Shown here: positions 41,430 to 51,400 of the stretch, one piece after another | Numbering within the stretch: the first letter of the stretch is position 1 | Layout of the letters: the number at the start of each line of letters is the position of its first letter | Source: Saprospiraceae bacterium | GTDB lineage: Bacteria > Bacteroidota > Bacteroidia > Chitinophagales > Saprospiraceae | Direction: 5' to 3' | Assembly (NCBI GenBank): GCA_016715405.1 | Contig: JADKAE010000011.1 | Span: forward strand, 1 to 64,000 | Length of the DNA: 64,000 bases | The notes under the pieces: generated by a model | The model's database searches: none | What the model was told of the DNA's origin: nothing | Seen by the model: the letters and a program-made list of their open reading frames with translations, nothing else | Program-made: the position numbers and the translations under genes

Positions 41430-42590
41430 ATGAGCAAGGATACGCTGGTCTTCTACGATTTTTTTACCCAACTGCGCAAGCAAACAGACTTGCCGTTGGA
41501 CATGGACCAGTATGCTCTTTTTCTTGAGTTGTTTGTTGGCGGTTATGCCTGGGGAGACAAAGAGCGGCTGCGCCGCTTGTGCCGTGCGCTATGGCTGAGC
41601 CTGCCCAAATATGGCGAATTTTTCGACAAAGAATTCGACCTGGCGTTTGAGCCATTGGCCCGGCAGACCCGCGAGGCAGCAAAGGTAGCGATACGGGCTA
41701 TTCCAGAGGAGACGGAATTAACAGGGGAGTCCCATCCGGAGAAAAACAGGAAGAATTCCCCAGTCTTCTCAAGAGAAACAAAAAAGAAGAAAAAAAAGAG
41801 GAGCCGCCCCCACCTCCACCTCCGCTACCTTCCCCACTACCGGCCACTCCCCAAACCAAAGCGGTTTTCCTCGAATTGGCGGATACTGTCGCCGAAGAAG
41901 AAGGAGATGCCGAAACTGGATCGAGTGGCAGTTTGTTAGACCACAAGTTTATCTTCACCAACCACTTTTTACCCGTAAAGGAACGCCGTTTGCAGCAAAA
42001 CTGGCGTTATCTGCGCTTTAAAGCAGAGAAAAAACCAGGCATTGAGATCGACCTGGCCGCCACGGTAGAGCGCTGCGCACGCGAAGGTGGTTTTATCGAT
42101 TTTGAATACATTCCCCAAATCGAATACAAAAAGCTTTTCACTTTTGATAGACCACGAAGGCTCGATGGTTGCTTTTGAGGGCTTGGCCCAGCAATTGGTG
42201 GATGCTTTTCGCAAAAGGCTACCCGACGCACAGGTACACGCCTGGTATTTTCACAATTATCCGGGTAGCGTATTATTCGACAACCCCTACCACACGTCGG
42301 CCGTCGACGTGGTAAGCTGGCGCGCGCGCCTGCGCAAAGAACCCGCCGTATTGTTCGTTGTGAGCGATGCCGGCGCAGCCAGGGGAGGGGAGCGGTTCGA
42401 ACGGGTATTGGCTACCCGCAACTGGATGGAAGAGACGCGTCGTTTTGCATCGCAGGTCTTGTGGCTCAATCCCACGCCCCGTTCGCGTTGGGTGGGAAGC
42501 TCGGCGGTATACATCGCATCGTTTTTGCCGATGGTAGATATCAGCAAGCAGGGCATCGCACAGTTGCCCGATTTGCTCAAACATTTATAA
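41430..42590 (+). CDS. vWA-domain protein, partner of MoxR (frameshifted)
   Basis: About 385 residues. The N-terminal helical part (FYDFFTQLRKQTDLPLDMDQY) is followed by a Pro/Lys-rich linker that lies out of frame after about 41755. The vWA domain spans roughly 42080-42590: a MIDAS-like LLIDHEGSMVAF (the usual DxSxS is reduced to DxExS, read as D-H-E-G-S), then HAWYFHNYPG, VLFVVSDAGAARGG and WLNPTPRSRWVGSSA. The last motifs are typical of vWA proteins paired with MoxR. Frames change near 41755 and 42135, giving the pieces 41430-41939, 41876-42178 and 42087-42590. The next gene starts two bases after the stop. Confidence 0.82.
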
Positions 42591-42592
42591 TC

Positions 42593-45558
42593 ATGGACCA
42601 GTACTGGGAACAGGCCGTATCAGCGCTCAACAACGAGATAGAAGCGGGCATGCTGCGCCGCTACTACAGGCGTTTTGGGCATGAAGCCATGTTGCTTGCT
42701 GCCCATGCCGCCCTGTTGCCCGCTCTTACCTCTGACCTGGTTTACAAGCTTTGGCGATATTTCAGACCACGTGAAATAGACGAAGAGCATCACCCCTTGT
42801 CTATGGCTGTGTCCGACCTGTTGCTTTCCCCGTTGTGCCGGGAAGTAGGTCGCGGTCTCTTCGAAATGTTGCCCAATGTACGCGAAACCCTGCTCGATGT
42901 GTTACGTGCCCATCCCCAATACGGTGGCACTCATTTGAAAAAACTGGCCGAATTTGCACATTACTATCGACAAGACAATCCAGCTCCCATGCCTTCGCCC
43001 GCCTACAGCGAAGCCCTGCGCTGGACCGCCGATATGTACCTGCATCCCAATGCGGTAGCCAAAGAACTGATCGAACTACTGCAACAAGCGCAGCCCAACC
43101 CCGCCCGCCTCCAGCGCATGATGGAAGCCGCCGGCATGCGCCAGCGTCTGCTGGAACGCGATAATAAACGCAAAGCGGGAAAAGACCCCCTCGGCGTAGC
43201 GCTCAACCTGGTGCGGGGATTACTCAATTATCAAAGCGGACAACAAGCGATCGGCATACAGCAATTGCAACACGTGGCGCCCTACCTCAAAGACTCCGCC
43301 GGCAATGATGCCATCAAGGTTTTGTTGTCGGAGGATATTCTCACAGCCATACAATCGCAGGCCATAGAAGTAGAATTTGAACCACTACCGTCTACACAAA
43401 ATCACCGTACTCACCGATAGTGAAGTAAATAAAGAGCGGTTAATGAAAGAAGCCTTCGGTATTCCGTCTCCATTCATCTCTTTCCCGCTTTCTATTTTTG
43501 AGCACACTCAGGTTATAAAGGTGGCGGACAGTCCCAGTATAGACCTTAGCGTACAGATATGGCAATACGACGAAGAAATCATACCTCCGAGTGCTGGACG
43601 CTATGTTGATTTCCAACAATGGCGCATACGTAGTTGCTGTGGCTTGACAATCAAAATCGCGACGAACTATTGCGTGATATAGCCCGCAAAGTCAATCGTA
43701 TCAATTGGCAAGTGTCCCAAAGTTCGGCTTATATCAAATTAGTCATACAATTGAAAGAAGAAAGCCTGCCCACAGATATTGAATATATAAGAGATCGTTT
43801 TCCAGAAGTTAAATCGATTTACCAGGTTAATTCAAGAGATATTCATTCATCAAAGCTGGTAAAGATTAGTGTAAAACCAGGTTTACCTTCTCATGTACTT
43901 TTTAGAAGAGAACTTACAGCAGATTTTAGAAGAGAACTTACAGCCGTTAACCTATGAAAATGCCGAACAACTGCTGGATTACCTCTACACCGGCCCTCGC
44001 CGTTACATGCGCTACAGCGAATTCGAAGCCTTATTCGACCGATACGGCATCAAACAGGGTAGGGACGAAACCCTGCAATACGGCATCGACGCGGGTTTGC
44101 TGATAGCCGGCGCCAACTGGCGCGAACGTGAAGCTTTTATCATGGGAGTGACGGTCACCGGCTCTTTGATTTCCTGCACCGCGTAGTATTTGGAGTGTTC
44201 CAAAACGAAAAGCTAAGAAGCGAAACCGGCCTTATGGCCTTCGAACAGTTTAAAGAAGTGATGGGGCCGAGGAAATACCCGGCGATATAGATAAGCTAAT
44301 TCTATTATTAGAGAGCTACGGCATCTTGAGTTTGACGGGTATCGAAGGGGCGCTGTTTGTCCGGCCTTACTCACCCCAAAAAGCCATCAAACCTCTTTTA
44401 GATCGCCAAAATGAAACAATTGCTTATGTAAATGGACTTTCCCATCCATGTTCAAGGCGCTATTTTACATCCTGCAATCCCGCATGAGGGTATCCGGCTA
44501 TCTCATAGAATGCGGCATAGAAGCTATGTCGGTATCCACAGGTAGCGTAGCCGTTGAACTATGGCTCGATGCCGCCTCCCAATCCATCGAATTGCGCTAC
44601 AAACCATTTCCTGAAAACGAAAAGTTTGCGGGCGAGTGGGTAGAAACCATCCCCCGTTATTTCCACGAATCTTTTCCATTTTTGACCTACAAGGAAACGC
44701 GCTTCACCATCCCCGCGCACGCCACCCCCGCATGGCGCCCGTAGCAGGCGGCACGTTTACGATGGGCGATATGATGGGAGATAAAGAATACGACAACGAA
44801 TTCTCCCTCCACGAAGTCACCCTCCACGACTACGAAATGGGCGCCTACGCCGTGACTTTCGACGAATACGAGACCTTCTGTGAAGCCACCGGCCGCGAAA
44901 AGCCTCGTGATAGTGGCTGGGGTCGACGAGCTCGCCCGGTCATCAATGTGGACTGGTATGACGCCGTCGAATATTGCAATTGGCTGAGCGAAATATGGGG
45001 CTTGCCGCCGGTGTACGACATAGACAAAACAAAAAAGATCCTAATAACAAGAATTCAACTGACGACAAAAAATGGCTGGTGGCTATTCGTCCCGATGCCT
45101 GGCAGGGTGGCAGCTACCGCTTACCCACCGAAGCAGAGTGGGAATACGCCGCCCGCGCAGTAGACGGGAAAGGAGGCGGCAAGGTGCGCTTCGGAAACGG
45201 CAAGGATATTGCTGATCCTAAGGAGATTAATTTTGATGGTAACAGCGGAACGAGGCCATATTCTATTGCCGGCGGATACCGTCGTAAAACCACACCCGTA
45301 GGCAACTTCTCTCCCAACAGCCTGGGGCTATTCGATATGAGCGGCAATGTGTGGGACTGGTGTTGGGACTGGTATGACGCTTATCCAACAAGCTCCCAAA
45401 CCGATCCTAAAGGGCCCGATAGTGGCTCCAACCGGGTTAACCGTGGCGGGTCGTGGCTCAACGACCCCGTCTACGCGCGTTGCGCTTACCGGAGTGACGA
45501 CGGCCCGGACCGCCGCAGCAGCAGCCTCGGCTTCCGCCTTGCCAGGGCGGCTCGTTAG
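42593..45558 (+). CDS. VMAP-like / degenerate Roc-COR-like / formylglycine-enzyme-like fusion protein (frameshifted)
   Basis: About 985 residues if joined. Part 1 (42593-43380) is helical and matches the region found beside MoxR and vWA in SAV_2336-type proteins (AVSDLLLSPLCREVGRGLFEM, ALRWTADMYLHPNAVAKEL). Part 2 (about 43385-43880) follows the order of a Ras-like/Roc GTPase but with lost nucleotide motifs: KITVLTDSEVNKERLMKEAF in place of the P-loop, VQIWQYDEE for the DxxG strand, LVIQLKEE for NKxD. Part 3 (about 43890-44740) resembles a COR domain (YMRYSEFEALFDRYGI, LLLESYGILSL, LFVRPYSPQKA). Part 4 (44740-45558) is an FGE-sulfatase-type domain: GGTFTMGD, YRLPTEAEWEYAARA, LGLFDMSGNVWDWCWDWY, NRGGSW, GFRLAR. 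Many indels break the frame. Parts 1 and 4 are safe; parts 2 and 3 are inference. Confidence 0.65.
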
Positions 45559-45651
45559 TTTTTTGGGTTTTTACCTTTTTGGCTTGTTCGGCTGGGGGGC
45601 GATTGGGCGACTTGGCGAGGGGGCGAACGGACAACCGATTGCAGACGTGGT

Positions 45652-45686
45652 AATTCAGGCGGTGATTTCAAATCACCTCCTGAATT
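45652..45686. repeat. Near-perfect palindrome after the conflict operon
   Basis: AATTCAGG-C-GGTGATTT pairs with AAATCACC-T-CCTGAATT around a single C, with one C/T mismatch. It lies about 95 bp after the last gene of the conflict operon and could form a cruciform or an RNA hairpin. Confidence 0.75.
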
Positions 45687-45726
45687 GTCTCCGCAGTTTT
45701 TCCTTTCCGTGAAATCCGGCTAATCT

Positions 45727-45783
45727 GTGGAATCCGTGATTCTGACTACGGTGTCTGAATCACGGATTCCACGAATTTTTTTC
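45727..45783 (+). terminator. Strong hairpin with T-run, terminator of the conflict operon
   Basis: GTGGAATCCGTGATTC (45727-45742) pairs perfectly with GAATCACGGATTCCAC (45757-45772). GAATTTTTTTC follows. The unit AATCCGTG also resembles the GATTACGCG-type motifs of the 56-57 kb repeat island. Confidence 0.8.
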
Positions 45784-46096
45784 GTCATTAGCGTGGTCAT
45801 TCCCGCTACCGGCGAGCCTTGGATTCGCATAATATTTCTTGCACCTATTAGTCTCATTCGCATCTGCACACGTAGTGTATGTACACCGACAAGTGCGATC
45901 TTTGACCCAGTCCCCGGGCTGAAGCCCGGGTTTGAAGGGAAAAAACAGGGCTCGTCGCACTTTGTCCAGCATGACAAAAAAGGGCTATGCACACTTGGCG
46001 CTCGCCGGTAAAGGGAATCTACCACATCAAGATATACCTCGCACCGCCTAGTTTTGGGCATAACCAATGCTCGGGCCTGCGGCAGAATCCAAAACT
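45784..46096. other. Gene-free stretch with one GC-rich hairpin
   Basis: No credible gene was found between the terminator and the Fic gene. CCCGGGCT and AGCCCGGG at 45913-45930 form a compact GC-rich palindrome of the kind often dispersed between genes. Nothing else stands out. Confidence 0.5.
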
Positions 46097-47152
46097 TTAT
46101 TTCAACGCCAGGGAATACCAGGTGCCTTTACCTACGCCGTTCTGTTGCAGGTGTTTTTTTTGTATCAGGTTTTCAATGCTTTTCCGGAGCGTATTCCGGT
46201 TGGCGTTGGTCAGCCGCTCCAATTCCCCCATCGTTATGCGCCCTCTTGACTGCACTATTTCAAGAATTTGCTGAGCTAATTCAGGCATTTGCGTAAGAAG
46301 AATATGCTCCCTGCTCACTTTTATCTCCAAATTATCCTTTTGTCGCTTAAGGGATTTTAAAAAGAAAAGCAACCACGGATGCCAATTTGTTTGAGCCAGA
46401 TAAAGCGTCGTCTGCGTTTGTCGCAAGGACAAATAATACGCTTGTTTTTCCTGTTCAATAATGGCTTCCAATGAACTGTACGGCACATAGCGATACCCGG
46501 CTTTAATCAACAGATATGTGGTCAACGCACGCGACAGGCGGCCATTGCCGTCTTGAAATGGATGTATTGCCAAAAAGCAAAGGACGAAGATACCGATGAC
46601 TAAAAGTGGGTGCAGATGTCCTTCACGAAGGGCTTGTTGTGTCCATTCCACCAGTTCCTGCATTTTTCCGGGAGTTTCTAGCGGACTAGTCGTTTAAAAG
46701 ACGATCCCGATTTGTTGCCCGTTGGCATCTGTAGCAACTACGTGATTAGGCAGTTGTTTATAAGCACCCTTATGCCAGTGGTCTTTAGAGCTGTATTTAA
46801 GCAGCAGACCGTGCAGTTGTTGGAGGAAGTTTTCGGAAAGCGGAATATCGCTGTAATGTTGAAAAATGGTATTCATCAACTCTGCATAACCCGCTACTTC
46901 CTGTTCGTCGCGGGTGCTGAATTGTTGCACGTTCATATTAAGCAGCAGTTGTTCGACCTGTCTGTCCGACAATTTGCTACCCTCAATACGCGTGCTCGAT
47001 GCGATGCTCTCTATGGTCGCTACTTTTTGCAAACGCAGCAGTGCTTCCGGGGCTAAATTCCCTAATGCCCGCCACGCCCCTTTGAACTCGTCTATCTCGG
47101 CGATGAGGTTGAGTATTTCAGGCGTGATTACTAAATTTTGTACCGACCGCAT
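46097..47152 (-). CDS. Fic-domain protein with an in-frame stop codon
   Basis: Fic proteins usually transfer AMP to a protein hydroxyl group. The N-terminal piece (47152-46694) carries the inhibitory-helix motif SSTRIEG ([S/T]xxxE[G/N]), which marks a class II, self-inhibited Fic. The C-terminal piece (46663-46097) carries the active-site motif HPFQDGNGRLSR and ends in a winged-helix-like region (GRITMGELERLTNANRNTLRKSIENL). The pieces are in the same frame, separated by TAA at 46696-46694 inside an otherwise continuous match (GIVF-stop-TTSPLETPGKMQEL). One base change at that codon would restore the protein, so this is a nonsense change or a base-call error rather than an indel. If real, the ATG at 46663 could yield a catalytic piece without the inhibitory helix. 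Confidence 0.85.
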
Positions 47153-47154
47153 AG

Positions 47155-47228
47155 CGCATATTTTTACGCAAAAATACGCATAAAGACCATTTTATTCAAA
47201 AATATACGCATAAATACGCAAAAATATG
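47155..47228 (-). promoter_or_regulatory. Repeated TGCGTA motifs before the Fic gene, candidate operators
   Basis: On the minus strand TTTTTGCGTA and TTTATGCGTA alternate: two adjacent at 47228-47195 and two more at 47184-47155, with degenerate ends. The spacing is about 10-12 bp, one helical turn. The Fic protein has a winged-helix-like C-terminus, so self-regulation is conceivable. Confidence 0.45.
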
Positions 47229-47231
47229 CTT

Positions 47232-47352
47232 GAATCTGTTCTCTGTTCTCTGTTCTCTGTTCTCTGTTCTCTGTTCTCTGTTCTCTGTTAAGTTCAATTG
47301 GTAAAGATAAGGAACGGACAACCGACAACGGAGAACAGACAACCGACAACCC
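47232..47352. repeat. Self-complementary heptamer array in a divergent gap
   Basis: CTGTTCT heptamers (about eight) cover 47236-47290. After a spacer with AAAGATA at 47307-47313 (minus strand TATCTTT, a near -7 match), units such as CCGACAAC and GAACAGA cover about 47317-47352. Seen from the minus strand the order is GTTGTC units, TATCTTT, AACAGAG units: the same plan as at 2584-2672 and 3719-3931. Confidence 0.8.
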
Positions 47353-47354
47353 CC

Positions 47355-47385
47355 TTGCATTTCCCCCAAAAATTCTGCATATTTG
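47355..47385 (+). promoter_or_regulatory. Bacteroidota-type promoter of the copper-efflux operon
   Basis: TTG at 47355-47357 and CATATTTG at 47378-47385 are 20 bp apart; the -7 box differs from TAnnTTTG at the first T only. It ends 16 bp before the ATG at 47402. Confidence 0.5.
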
Positions 47386-47401
47386 TAGCTAGCAATTTTT
47401 T

Positions 47402-47800
47402 ATGCTAAAAAAACTAACCATAGGTCTCCTCGCCGGCATGGCACTTTTGATGCAAACAGGCATCAGAGTGGACATACACCATTGCGGCGATGAAAGCGCC
47501 TATCGGTTTTTGGGCTTGCATTTCGGCCTCCATTGTTCCTGTCCCGATTCACACCACGATACGCCTAATAATTGCTGCGACGACGACGAAGTGTTTGTAA
47601 AAGCCAATACTACCCATTGGCTGTCGACTTCAGTTTTTACTTTTTTTGAAAAAATAAACGCCATCGCGGTACTTCCGCCTGTCGTGGAATGGCTATGGGC
47701 ATTGCCAGTAGTCGATACCGACCCGCCTTCTCATAACGGGCATAGTCCGCCAGGTTCTTCCCTCGTTTTATTCCTTCTTCACTGTGTATTCCGGTTTTAG
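47402..47800 (+). CDS. HYC_CC_PP-type small Cys/His-rich protein
   Basis: A 132-residue protein with an N-terminal hydrophobic leader (LTIGLLAGMALLMQTG). It has the ordered signature of the Bacteroidota HYC_CC_PP family: HHC at about 27-29, CC at about 59-60 in PNNCCDDDE, and PP further on (LPPVVEW, TDPPSHNG). The Cys/His content and the position ahead of a CusA-type pump suggest a metal-related periplasmic role, but no biochemical function is established that I know of. First gene of the efflux operon. Confidence 0.7.
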   Translation: MLKKLTIGLLAGMALLMQTGIRVDIHHCGDESAYRFLGLHFGLHCSCPDSHHDTPNNCCDDDEVFVKANTTHWLSTSVFTFFEKINAIAVLPPVVEWLWALPVVDTDPPSHNGHSPPGSSLVLFLLHCVFRF

Positions 47801-47851
47801 GACTCCATCGATCGTTGTATTTGATTGAGATTCTTCACCTAATGCAGTGAA

Positions 47852-48446
47852 ATGATGAAAATGATCATTGTGTTTTTGGGCGTTATGGCTCTTGCAGGCT
47901 GTGGCGAAAAAGAGTCGGCACAGGGCATGCCGCCGGCCACTATGCCGGCGCCCCAGCCCAAAAAGAAGTACAGACCCTCCGGGCTACTTTTGTGCAAGTT
48001 GACCCCCGATCAAACAGCATATCCAGGCCCTCGTGGGACAATACCTGCGCATCAAAGACGCCCTGGTAGCCGCCCAGCCCACGGGCGTTCCCGCTATCGC
48101 CGAAAAGATGCTGGCAGAATTGCGCGGCGTGGATAAATCCTACCTCAGTTTTTCACAAAAAGAGGCCTACGACAAGTCTGCTGCCGATTTGCGAAAGCAA
48201 CTGGAAAAATTAACGACAACTCCCGAACTGGCCGCCCAGCGAGTCATCCTGGAGCCGCTGTCGCTGGCCGTTTTTCAATTGGCTAAAGATTTTGGTTACC
48301 AAACAAACCTCTACCGCGAGTACTGCCCCATGGCATTCGACAATCGCGGCGCTGCCTGGCTCAGCGACTCCGACTCCATTCGAAATCCTTATTTTGGCGA
48401 CGAGATGCTCAAATGCGGAACCGTTACCGACATCCTAAATCGCTGA
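47852..48446 (+). CDS. DUF3347 lipoprotein (frameshifted)
   Basis: The leader MIIVFLGVMALAGC ends in a lipobox Cys, so this is probably an outer-membrane or periplasmic lipoprotein. After a frame change near 47975-48035, the helical DUF3347 region is read as GQYLRIKDALVAAQPTGV, YLSFSQKEAYDKS and the C-terminal YCPMAFDNRGAAWLSDS...IRNPYFGDEMLKCG. The CPMAF...NPYFG...MLKCG pattern is typical of DUF3347 domains, which occur with or inside CusB adaptors and may bind a metal ion through the Cys/Met pair. It stops four bases before the cusA start. Confidence 0.78.
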
Positions 48447-48450
48447 TATC

Positions 48451-51400
48451 ATGGTAAAATGGCTAACCACCTGGGCACTGCACAACCGGCTGATCGTGAT
48501 CATGCTGGCCGCCGCCCTCTTTGGATGGGGAGTACTGTCGGTGCAACGCAATCCCATCGACGCCATCCCCGACCTGTCGGAAAACCAGGTCATCGTGTTC
48601 ACCGAATGGATGGGCCGCAGCCCGCAAATCCTGGAAGACCAGGTGACCTACCCGCTGGTGTCCAATCTGCAGGGCATTCCCCGCGTGAAAAATATCCGCG
48701 GCGCTTCGATGTTCGGCATGAGCTTCGTGTACATCATTTTTGAAGACGACGTCGACATCTACTGGGCGCGGACGCGCGTGGCCGAGCGACTCAGTTTCGC
48801 CCAGCGCCTGCTGCCCGCCGGAGTGATGCCCACGCTGGGCCCCGATGGCACGGGTGTGGGGCATATCTACTGGTACACCCTGGATGCGCCCGGCATGGAC
48901 CTCGCCGAGCAGCGGGCTTTGCAGGACTGGTACATCAAATTCGCCTTGCAAACTACGCCGGGCGTGGCCGAAGTGGCCTCTTTCGGCGGCTTTGAAAAAC
49001 AATACCAGATCGTCGTCGACCCGCTCAAACTGCAATTCTACAACCTGTCGCTTATGCAGGTCATGGAAGCCGTGCGGGCCAACAACAACGACGTGGGCGG
49101 CCGCAAATTCGAAATGTCGGATATGGCCTACGTGATCCGCGGATTGGGCTATATCAAAGACAAAAAAGACCTTGAAGAACTGGCGGTGGCCACCGTTGAC
49201 GGCATGCCCGTGCGCCTGCGCGACATAGCCACCCTGCAAATGGGCGGCGAGCAGCGCCTCGGCATTTTTGATGAAAACGGCAACGGCGAGGTGGTGGGCG
49301 GTATCGTGGTGATGCGCTACAACGAAAACGCCGACGAGGTGATCCAGGCCGTTAAAAAGAAAATAAAAGAAGTCGAAAAAGGCCTGCCCGAAGGAGTGCG
49401 TTTCAAAACAGCCTACGACCGCAGCGTGCTAATCGAAGAAGCGATAACTTCGGTAAAAAATACGCTGATCGAAGAGATGATCGCGGTATCGGTTGTGGTG
49501 CTGCTCTTTTTATTCCACTGGCGCAGCGCCCTGATCATCCTCATCCAATTGCCCATTTCGGTGGCTATCGGGTTTATCCTGCTCGAAGCGTTTGGCATTT
49601 CCTCCAACATCATGTCGCTCACCGGCATCGCCCTGGCCATCGGGGTGGTCGTCGACGACGCCATCGTGATGGTGGAAAACGCCTACCGGCATATCTCCGA
49701 GCGACTACACCTCTCGCCGGACACAAAACTCGATGCCGACCAGCGACTGCAACTCATCGAGCGCTCGTCGCGACAAGTGGGTCCCGGCGTGTTTTATTCC
49801 ACGATTGTGGTCATCGCTTCTTTCCTTCCCGTTTTCCTGCTCACCGGTATGGAGGGCAAGTTGTTTCACCCCCTGGCCTGGACAAAAACCTTTATCCTGC
49901 TGGTGGATGCGGTGATTGCCATTACGCTGACCCCTGTTTTGATTTCTTTATTATTAAAAGGCAAACTTCGCCCCGAAGAAAAAAATCCGCTCAACCACTT
50001 GTTGGAGCGCATCTATACGCCCATATTAAAATGGTGCCTGCACTGGCGAAAAACCACGCTGGTATTGATGTTGGCGGCCCTGGCTACCGGCTTCGTCTTG
50101 CTGTCGCGGCTGGGCTCCGAATTTATGCCGCCCCTCGACGAAGGTTCGCTGCTGTTCATGCCCGTGACCCTGCCCGATGTGTCCAATAGCGAAATCAAAC
50201 GCATTTTGCAGGTACAGGACAAACTCATCAGCGCGGTGCCGGAGGTGAGCTACGTATTGGGCAAGGCCGGCCGGGCCAGCACCGCCACCGACAACGCGCC
50301 CATCAGCATGATCGAAACCATCATCCTGCTAAAGCCGAGAAATGAGTGGCGCGCAGGCGTCGACAAAGACAGCATCATCAACGAATTAAACGGCCTGATG
50401 CAGTTTCCCGGCGTCACCAACGGCTGGACCCAGCCCATCATCAACCGCATCAACATGCTCTCTACCGGTATCCGCACCGACGTGGGCATCAAAGTGTACG
50501 GCCAGCGCCCCGACAGCATCAACCTGCTCGCCCAGTCGCTCAAGAAAGCGCTCGAAGGCGTGCCCGGGGTGAGCGACCTGTACGTTGAGCCCATCACCGG
50601 CGGCAAATACATCGATATCCACCTCAAACGCGAAGAACTGGGCCGCTACGGACTGTCGGTCGACGACGTCAACGCAGTCATCGAAAGCGCACTGGGCGGC
50701 ATGACGCTCACCACCACCATCGAAGGCCGGCGGCGCTTCAGCGTCAACCTGCGCTACGCCCAGGAGTACCGCAATAGCATCCAGGCCCTGCGCCGACTGC
50801 AGGTACAGACCATGGACTACGGCCCCATCCCCCTGGAAGCCGTGGCCGACGTGCAACTCAACGAAGGTCCGCCGATGATCAACTCCGAAAACGCGATGCT
50901 TCGCGGCGCCGTGTTGTTCAACGTGCGCGGCCGCGACCTGGGTAGCACCGTGCAGGAAGCCCAGCAACGCATTCAAAATAGCATCGATCAATTGCCGAAA
51001 GGCTACTTCCTCGACTGGAGCGGACAGTGGGAAAACCAGCTGCGCGCCAACCGCACCCTGAAATTGATCGTGCCCATCGTTATAGCCATCATCTTCATGG
51101 TGCTGTACATGACGTACAACTCCGTAAAAGAAGCCATGATCACCATGATCACCGTGCCCATCGCGCTGGTGGGCGGGGTAGTGATGGTATACGCCTACGG
51201 CGTCAATTTGTCGGTGGCGGTAGCCGTCGGCTTCATCGCCCTGTTCGGCATGGCCATCGAGACAGCCATGCTCATGACCATCTACCTCAACGAGGCCATG
51301 AGCAAGCTGGTAGCATTAAAAGGCAATTCGCGCGACACGATCACCAATGCCGATTTGCGGCAGTACGTCATCGAAGGCGCCGCCAAGCGACTCCGCCCCA

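Noticed and set aside
42461..42592. Upstream extension of the VMAP-like protein into the vWA gene
   Set aside because: The extension overlaps the conserved end of the vWA domain in another frame; ATG 42593 follows the vWA stop by two bases.
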